A DNA stretch of 6,266 nucleotides from an uncultured Oscillospiraceae bacterium (GTDB taxonomy: Bacteria; Bacillota; Clostridia; Oscillospirales; Oscillospiraceae): the NCBI GenBank assembly GCA_905236265.1, contig CAJOOV010000239.1, positions 1 to 6,266 on the forward strand, in the 5' to 3' direction. Shown in pieces: positions 1 through 4,702 of this stretch. Position 1 is the stretch's first letter, and each line of letters opens with the position of its first letter. The position numbers were made by a program, and so were the translations under genes. The notes beneath the pieces are model-generated. The model had not been told where the DNA came from. It ran no database searches and saw only the letters and a list, made by a program, of their open reading frames with translations.

Positions 1-519
1 ATGAGTTACATGAGGCGAAACGATATTCGGTTGTACAATGTTCTTTTCCCCATTTGGATGCTAATCTGGTTTCCGTCTTGGCTCTGGCTTATTCTAATTC
101 CACTGAACTATTTGATAGATTTGGGCGTAACAGCGTACTCTTTTCGGCGCAGCGGTGTGGATTACTACCATCACAAGGCCAAGCAGCATGTCTGGAAAAT
201 CTGCGTGATAGGTTTTTTATCTGACTTCGCCGGTTCCGGTGTACTCCTGCTTCCCCTCCTGTTGAGCGGAAAGAGTGTCTGGCTGGATCAGCACATCGGC
301 GATGTGCTGCCTGCAAATCCATTTGCCGATCCCTTTGCGCTGCTTTATAGTCTGATTGCCATTGTGATGACCGGAATCCTGATTTACTACCTGAACCGCT
401 GGATGCTGCGTAAAGACAAGTCTCTCTCCGAGCAGCAGGTTTGCCGAACAGCCCGCAATCTTGCTTTGTTTACAGCCCCTTATTTTTTCCTGATTCCCTC
501 AACCCTTCTTTATCGCTGA
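1..519 (+). CDS. Small multi-pass membrane protein of unknown function
   Basis: A 172-residue very hydrophobic protein that I do not recognise as a named family. Probable membrane segments lie at about residues 12-46 (one long or two short helices, rich in Trp, Pro and Leu), 64-90, 112-136 and 151-171, giving four or five passes. A basic stretch around 49-62 (Arg-Arg, His-His-Lys) and another around 133-140 (Arg-Trp-Met-Leu-Arg-Lys-Asp-Lys) are likely cytoplasmic loops. No catalytic motif is visible. The ATG is the first base of the window, so no ribosome binding site can be checked and the true start could lie upstream; a second Met at residue 4 is an alternative. The gene ends in TGA and is followed 41 bases later by an intrinsic terminator, so it is the last gene of its transcription unit. 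Its GC content looks lower than that of the following gene. It may be an accessory or mobile-element passenger, but nothing here proves that. Confidence 0.75.
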   Translation: MSYMRRNDIRLYNVLFPIWMLIWFPSWLWLILIPLNYLIDLGVTAYSFRRSGVDYYHHKAKQHVWKICVIGFLSDFAGSGVLLLPLLLSGKSVWLDQHIGDVLPANPFADPFALLYSLIAIVMTGILIYYLNRWMLRKDKSLSEQQVCRTARNLALFTAPYFFLIPSTLLYR

Positions 520-560
520 ATCACCTCAAGCGCAGGAGATTCTAAAAACCACTGCCATCA

Positions 561-596
561 AGCCGTCTATGCGTTACGACATAGACGGCTTTTTTT
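561..596 (+). terminator. Intrinsic terminator after the membrane protein gene
   Basis: A perfect 11-bp stem (561-571 with 580-590, arm AGCCGTCTATG) closes an 8-base loop and runs directly into a seven-T tract (590-596). Outer bases 541-547 (TCTAAAA) can also pair with 593-599 (TTTTAGA). The T tract is on the + side only, so it should end transcripts from the membrane protein gene and insulate the LRR-Roc-COR-HD gene from read-through. Confidence 0.92.
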
Positions 597-666
597 AGAA
601 AATACAGCGTTTGTCCCGTGAAGTGGTTGGCACGGCTGAAAAAACGGATTTATCTTAAAAACCACC

Positions 667-695
667 TTTACGCAACTGTCGAAAAATGGTAAAAT
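667..695 (+). promoter_or_regulatory. Probable sigma-A promoter (extended -10) for the Roco-HD gene
   Basis: TAAAAT at 690-695 matches the -10 consensus at five of six bases and is preceded by TGG at 687-689, giving an extended -10 (TGn). TTTACG at 667-672 matches the -35 at four of six, with a 17-base spacer. The start site would be near 702, leaving a leader of about 28 bases before the ATG at 730. A competing candidate lies just upstream: TTGGCA at 627-632, 18-base spacer, TATCTT at 651-656. Either would make the gene independently transcribed. Confidence 0.6.
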
Positions 696-717
696 CAAGG
701 GCAAACCATAAGGAAAC

Positions 718-724
718 GGGGGAG
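718..724 (+). promoter_or_regulatory. Ribosome binding site of the Roco-HD gene
   Basis: GGGGGAG lies five bases before the ATG at 730. It supports that start over the in-frame ATG at 739 (residue 4). A second purine run, AAGGAA at 710-715, is farther away and less well placed. Confidence 0.7.
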
Positions 725-729
725 CAGCT

Positions 730-3700
730 ATGCCGGTGATGAATGCAACAGAACGAGGACAAAGAGCAGAGTGGGGGCAAGTGCTCCCTCTGCTTCAGAG
801 ACTGGAGGCAGGGGAGCAGGTCACAGTGGAGGAACAGGCGTGGCTGGGTTCTCTTCGAGATATTACACTAAACAGTAGAGATGACACTCCGATTACCGAT
901 GTTCATCTGCGGCAATTGGTGAATGTCTGCCCAAACGTGGAAGCATTGTTCCTTATCTATCAGGAATCTCTGGATTTGTCCTTGCTGAAGGGTTTGGGCG
1001 GACTGCATACGCTCGCACTGGAGGGTGATGCGGAGATTGACCTGTCTCCGCTGGCGGAACTGAAGGAACTGAGGATTCTGAACTTGCTCTGCCCATCCGT
1101 CAGCGACCTGTCTCCGCTGGCGGAGCTGAAAAGGCTGGGGTTTCTCGCCTTGGACTGCCCATCCGTCACAGACCTGTCCCCCCTCCGAGATTTGACAGAA
1201 TTGAGGCGTCTTTCATTGGAGGGACTGCATCTGGACACCCTGCCCCGTTTCTGCGTGCGGGAGGACTTAGCACTTAACTTGCCGGACACCACCTTTTCCT
1301 GCCAGCCGGAGGCGCTCTTTCGCCTTCCCACCCGGCAGATCCTCAGCACCTACTACGACGTCCCTCGTGTGAAGATCAACGAGGGGAAGGTGATCTTTCT
1401 GGGCGATGAGGATGTGGGCAAAACCCACACCATCCAGCGCATCCTCGCCCACGGGGAGAAAAGGGAGTTTAACACCAAATCCACTCCCGGCGTGGAAATC
1501 CAGACCTTTGACTGCGGGGACGGAACCCAAATCCGGTTCTGGGACTTTGGGGGACAGGAGATTATGCACTCCATGCACCAATGCTTTCTGACGGAGCGAA
1601 CCTGCTATGTAGTCGTGGTGCGTACCAGAGCTGGGGAAAGCCCCATGGCTCAGGCGCAAAAGTGGCTGCGGACGGTGGCAGGTTTTTCAGAGCAGGTGTC
1701 CGTGCTGCTGCTGGTGAACCAGTGGGCGAATGTCACACCCAGAATGGACATCGACGGCGATGCGCTTCGGCAGATCTGTCCCGCCCTTTCCGACGTGGTC
1801 TATTACTCCGCTTTGGAGGACACCCAGACGGCATTTATCGAACGGGTGACACAGCGCATACGGCGGGAGGTCGCCCGGCTGGACAGCATCAAGCTGGAGC
1901 TGCCCCAGAGTTGGGCGGATATCCGCACAGAGCTGCTGGGGATGAAAAAGTCCCATATCACATGGAATACTTATCTGAGCATTTGCCGCAGGCACGGGCT
2001 GGGCGGCAGGGACAAGGAGATTGCCTCCATTCGGATGTGGCTGCTGGAATGGCTCAACGATATGGGGGTCTGCTTCAGCTATCACAAAAACGCCCCCGAA
2101 CGGGCGACAGCTCTGAAGGAGTATAAGGTGCTTCAGCCCAAGTGGCTGACAGAGGGGCTCTACCGCATTATCAATAACGGCAAGCTTGTCACCACCAGCG
2201 GGCGTGTGTCCCATAAGGATCTATGCTCCATACTGCGGCTGGAGAACCCGCATTTTTTGGCGGTGGACAAGCGGATCTCCTTCCGGGAAACGGATGAGCG
2301 CTTTGTTCTGGAGGTCATGCGCAAGCTGGGGCGCTCCTTCCAGTATAGCGAGGAGACGGAGTTTATTCCTGAGCTGCTCAGTGAAATACGCTCGGAGTTT
2401 GCAGAGCCCAGAAGAGAGGACTTTGCTCCCCCGGTGACCGTCTCCCTCAAGCTCGCCTATCTGCCGCTGGGTCTGGTACACCAGATTATGCTGGATCTGT
2501 TCGATTACGTCGATGGTGTCCTGTGGCTCAGAGGGGTACGCCTTCGGGATGGGGATACCGTGGTGCTGGTCGAGGGGGAATCGGGTGCGCCTGTGGTGCG
2601 CTTTCGGGTCTACCGCCGGGGAGAGCAGCAGAATGATGGGTGTCTCCTGTTTATGAGGGCGTGGCAGCTGGCAAAGCGCTATATCAGAGACAAAAGGCTG
2701 GTGCTGGAGAGCGAGAAAATCCGCATTGAAAAGGGAGAAGCTGTGGCGGAGCACCCTGTTGACATGATTCTGCAGGCGTGGGAGAGAGCTGAGGACAGTC
2801 CTCTGCAGTGCGAAGCACGTACCTATGAGACGGTCCCGGCTTCTGCGATGCTCTATCCCCTGTTTCCCAGGGAGCTGCTGGACAGCCTGCGCAGGCGGGA
2901 TTTGCTGGCAGGGGAGTGGAGCGAAGCAGAGTCCGGCGCTGCCCTCACTGCGGCGGCTGCCGTCTACCCCTACACCACCGACGAAACAGTTCGTGCCCTC
3001 CCGAAGGAACGGCGGGAACTGCTGGCGGCGTACCCCTCTGTGGAGCGGGACAACCTGTCCCCGCAGGTCTTGCTGGCCATGATATGGCGCAGGGACGAGG
3101 GCTTCGCCCGATGGCTGGAGGCGAAGGGCACGCTGCGCCCTGAATGGAAGAACGGAAAGGCTAAAACAGAAAGCGAGGGAGGCACTGTGCCGATTAAACT
3201 GGAAATCAGAGGTATCAATCATAACCTGTTTCTGTGGTCTGAAAACTCACCGCTTTACAAAATGGCGGTTGGCAGTGCTGACTCTGACCATAAGTTGATG
3301 TATCAGGCATTGGGTCCCAACGAGCACAGCCGATATGTGGGCTCTTTTGCACTGATGCAGGCAATCTGGAGCAGCCACCCGGAGCTGGGGCTTGCGCCGG
3401 ACTATGAGCTGCTGGCAGAAAATGAGTTCAGCGGTGCATACTACCCTCGGTACCGGGATCACACCACACATATGTTTAAGGTTTTTCTGCTGGGTCTGTA
3501 CCTGTATGAAAAAAGCAAGACAATCCGGGAAGCCGTTCGGAAGAAGCTGCCCACGCAGGAGGCGTTTCTCTCAGTGTGGATACTGACCGCCCTGTATCAC
3601 GACATCGGATACGTCATCGAGACGGAGGAGGGATACTGGGACGGCGAGAATGGAAAGCGAGTGTTGGAGCGGTATAATGAGCGGCTCGCCACGCCGATTG

Positions 3701-4440
3701 CCCATCTGTTCCCGGATGTGATAGACCGCACTGACGAGAAAGTAGCTCAGGAGGAAAAGCGTCTTCAAATCCCAAATGCTAACCAGCAAAGGCTGGAAGA
3801 TAAGCTGGAGCTTTTTCAGGGTATTGGCCCTGATATAAGGCTGTCTGCATCTGAGAACACAAATCCCATCAGGGGTTATTATGAATATGCAAGCGCACGG
3901 CAAAGTGACAGAACCTTCTACGACCATGGCATTGTCAGTGCATGTATGCTGCTTTTTACCTGCGATGCTCTGTGTGAGTATATGCAGAAGGCAGAAGCGA
4001 TGGAATTGTATTCGAAGCAGAAGGAGAAAGTGGAGTTCTTTTTAGACCATGCAGATGAATACAAGGCATATTCCCAAATGGCCGCTACAGCAATTGCACT
4101 CCATAACCTGCAAAAGAATTGGACGGAGGAAAAAAGGACGGCAATGCGGCGGAGTAGGGAAAAAGTAACCATTGACAGATTCTGCATCCCTCAAAGGGAA
4201 TACCCCATCGCCTATCTCCTGCGTCTGTGTGATGAAATGCAGTGTTGGGATCGCATGAGCTATCGCTCTCCTCTGGGGAAAACACGGAACTCTCTGGATC
4301 AGGATAAGCTGGCATTATCCAACCGGCTGGATGAGGTTAATTTCGAAGTGAAAGACGTGGCGGCGAGAAAGTCGCTGAAAGATGCGCTGGATGGCATTTT
4401 GGAGCCTTCCCCGTGGAATTATCTGTATATCGTTCCCTGA
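730..4440 (+). CDS. LRR-Roc-COR (Roco) GTPase fused to a C-terminal HD phosphohydrolase domain
   Basis: A 1236-residue, probably cytosolic protein with no signal peptide or clear membrane segment. Domains in order: N-terminal cap (about 1-81); leucine-rich repeats of 22 residues (82-169, then a degenerate repeat to about 195); Roc GTPase (about 217-385); COR domain (about 390-655); region of unknown fold (about 656-810); HD domain (about 850-1190). Roc motifs: P-loop GDEDVGKT at 225-232 (Lys231), switch I STPG at 251-254, switch II DFGGQE at 272-277, SAL (G5) at 360-362. The G4 motif is degenerate, NQWA at 330-333 instead of NKxD. COR is recognised from LPQSW (391-395) and the later PKWLTEGLYRII segment. 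HD residues are His911 or His914, His957-Asp958, His1066, His1125 and Asp1168, in the order of a metal-dependent phosphohydrolase. Family knowledge: Roco proteins are nucleotide-switched dimers, and HD enzymes cleave phosphoester or triphosphate bonds. I infer LRR sensing, a Roc-COR switch and HD output, possibly in defence. The substrate cannot be read from sequence. Confidence 0.9.
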   Translation: MPVMNATERGQRAEWGQVLPLLQRLEAGEQVTVEEQAWLGSLRDITLNSRDDTPITDVHLRQLVNVCPNVEALFLIYQESLDLSLLKGLGGLHTLALEGDAEIDLSPLAELKELRILNLLCPSVSDLSPLAELKRLGFLALDCPSVTDLSPLRDLTELRRLSLEGLHLDTLPRFCVREDLALNLPDTTFSCQPEALFRLPTRQILSTYYDVPRVKINEGKVIFLGDEDVGKTHTIQRILAHGEKREFNTKSTPGVEIQTFDCGDGTQIRFWDFGGQEIMHSMHQCFLTERTCYVVVVRTRAGESPMAQAQKWLRTVAGFSEQVSVLLLVNQWANVTPRMDIDGDALRQICPALSDVVYYSALEDTQTAFIERVTQRIRREVARLDSIKLELPQSWADIRTELLGMKKSHITWNTYLSICRRHGLGGRDKEIASIRMWLLEWLNDMGVCFSYHKNAPERATALKEYKVLQPKWLTEGLYRIINNGKLVTTSGRVSHKDLCSILRLENPHFLAVDKRISFRETDERFVLEVMRKLGRSFQYSEETEFIPELLSEIRSEFAEPRREDFAPPVTVSLKLAYLPLGLVHQIMLDLFDYVDGVLWLRGVRLRDGDTVVLVEGESGAPVVRFRVYRRGEQQNDGCLLFMRAWQLAKRYIRDKRLVLESEKIRIEKGEAVAEHPVDMILQAWERAEDSPLQCEARTYETVPASAMLYPLFPRELLDSLRRRDLLAGEWSEAESGAALTAAAAVYPYTTDETVRALPKERRELLAAYPSVERDNLSPQVLLAMIWRRDEGFARWLEAKGTLRPEWKNGKAKTESEGGTVPIKLEIRGINHNLFLWSENSPLYKMAVGSADSDHKLMYQALGPNEHSRYVGSFALMQAIWSSHPELGLAPDYELLAENEFSGAYYPRYRDHTTHMFKVFLLGLYLYEKSKTIREAVRKKLPTQEAFLSVWILTALYHDIGYVIETEEGYWDGENGKRVLERYNERLATPIAHLFPDVIDRTDEKVAQEEKRLQIPNANQQRLEDKLELFQGIGPDIRLSASENTNPIRGYYEYASARQSDRTFYDHGIVSACMLLFTCDALCEYMQKAEAMELYSKQKEKVEFFLDHADEYKAYSQMAATAIALHNLQKNWTEEKRTAMRRSREKVTIDRFCIPQREYPIAYLLRLCDEMQCWDRMSYRSPLGKTRNSLDQDKLALSNRLDEVNFEVKDVAARKSLKDALDGILEPSPWNYLYIVP
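973..1236 (+). repeat. Four tandem 66-bp units encoding leucine-rich repeats
   Basis: Units at 973-1038, 1039-1104, 1105-1170 and 1171-1236 each encode 22 residues starting D-L-S-x-L, with leucines at regular positions, as in bacterial LRRs. The second and third units agree at 52 of 66 bases and share an uninterrupted 20-base start and the 13-base block TGCCCATCCGTCA (1090-1102 and 1156-1168). That points to a fairly recent internal duplication. The first and fourth units are more diverged. The array is the likely ligand- or partner-binding surface of the protein. Confidence 0.88.
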
Positions 4441-4558
4441 GCAATCGCCGGATAAAGCGGATGATTTTAGACATTAAACCGTATGTTCTTTAGAAATACG
4501 GAAGAGCGTGATTTCCTTTTAAGAGATCATTTCTGCAGGGATAGGGCATTTTGTTGTC
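4441..4558. other. Intergenic stretch after the Roco-HD gene with no clear gene or terminator
   Basis: Two weak hairpins are possible: CCGTAT at 4479-4484 with ATACGG at 4496-4501, and 4508-4515 with 4523-4530 including G-U pairs. Neither is followed by a T tract, so no convincing terminator for the Roco-HD transcript is seen, and read-through towards the transporter gene is possible. Short open frames here lack ribosome binding sites. Confidence 0.5.
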
Positions 4559-4587
4559 TTGACAGGGTATCAGAACAATGCTATATT
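4559..4587 (+). promoter_or_regulatory. Strong sigma-A promoter of the ABC transporter gene
   Basis: A perfect -35 TTGACA (4559-4564), a 17-base spacer and the -10 TATATT (4582-4587, five of six). Transcription should start near 4594, giving a leader of about 110 bases before the ATG at 4703. The near-consensus strength together with an overlapping palindrome suggests a promoter that is normally repressed. Confidence 0.85.
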
Positions 4588-4608
4588 TAGTTAGTAAATT
4601 CTAACTAA
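4587..4608. promoter_or_regulatory. Palindromic operator overlapping the -10 and start site
   Basis: Perfect 8-bp inverted arms TTAGTTAG (4587-4594) and CTAACTAA (4601-4608) are separated by TAAATT. The site shares its first base with the end of the -10 element and covers the predicted transcription start, the classic place for a repressor. Size and symmetry suit a homodimeric winged-helix or TetR-type regulator. The regulator family is inference, and no regulator gene is in the window. Confidence 0.75.
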
Positions 4609-4634
4609 CGCCTGCTCTGCACCGGGCAGGCGTT
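4607..4634 (+). promoter_or_regulatory. GC-rich hairpin in the transporter leader
   Basis: AACGCCTGC (4607-4615) pairs perfectly with GCAGGCGTT (4626-4634) around a 10-base loop. Only two T residues close the stem and no U-tract follows, so it is a poor intrinsic terminator. It would form near the 5' end of the predicted transcript, where it might stabilise the mRNA or attenuate transcription. Its outer bases overlap the operator by two positions. Confidence 0.55.
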
Positions 4635-4649
4635 CTGCATAGGCAAGAG

Positions 4650-4663
4650 TTAGAAAATTCTAA
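4650..4663. promoter_or_regulatory. Second operator-like palindrome in the transporter leader
   Basis: TTAGAA (4650-4655) and TTCTAA (4658-4663) form a palindrome with a 2-base centre. The 14-base site matches 4591-4604 of the promoter operator at 13 of 14 positions in the same orientation, 59 bp downstream. It is a plausible auxiliary site for the same regulator. Confidence 0.6.
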
Positions 4664-4689
4664 TATTGAGCGGTGAAGCGAGAACTGAC

Positions 4690-4696
4690 AGGAGGA
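4690..4696 (+). promoter_or_regulatory. Ribosome binding site deciding the ABC transporter start
   Basis: AGGAGGA, a near-perfect Shine-Dalgarno sequence, sits six bases before the ATG at 4703. The in-frame ATG at 4697 immediately abuts it and is too close to be used efficiently, so 4703 is preferred. Confidence 0.85.
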
Positions 4697-4702
4697 ATGC
4701 TT

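Noticed and set aside
1581..2126. Plus-strand open frame of 181 codons overlapping the Roc and COR region
   Set aside because: It is an alternate frame of the Roco gene; the Roc motifs are all in the main frame and continuous, so there is no sign of a frameshift.
2221..3222. Long open frame (333 codons) on the minus strand inside the Roco-HD gene
   Set aside because: It lies wholly antisense to well-supported Roc-COR coding sequence, has no convincing ribosome binding site, and its translation is Arg/Gln/His/Pro-rich without a recognisable domain. It is a by-product of the GC-rich codon bias of the real gene.
4479..4501. Possible terminator after the Roco-HD gene
   Set aside because: The stem is only 6 bp (CCGTAT with ATACGG) and no T tract follows.
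4483..4590. 35-codon open frame in the intergenic region (also a 10-codon one at 4461-4493)
   Set aside because: Neither has a Shine-Dalgarno sequence, and the longer one ends inside the promoter and operator of the transporter. I could not match them to any family or to a degraded gene.
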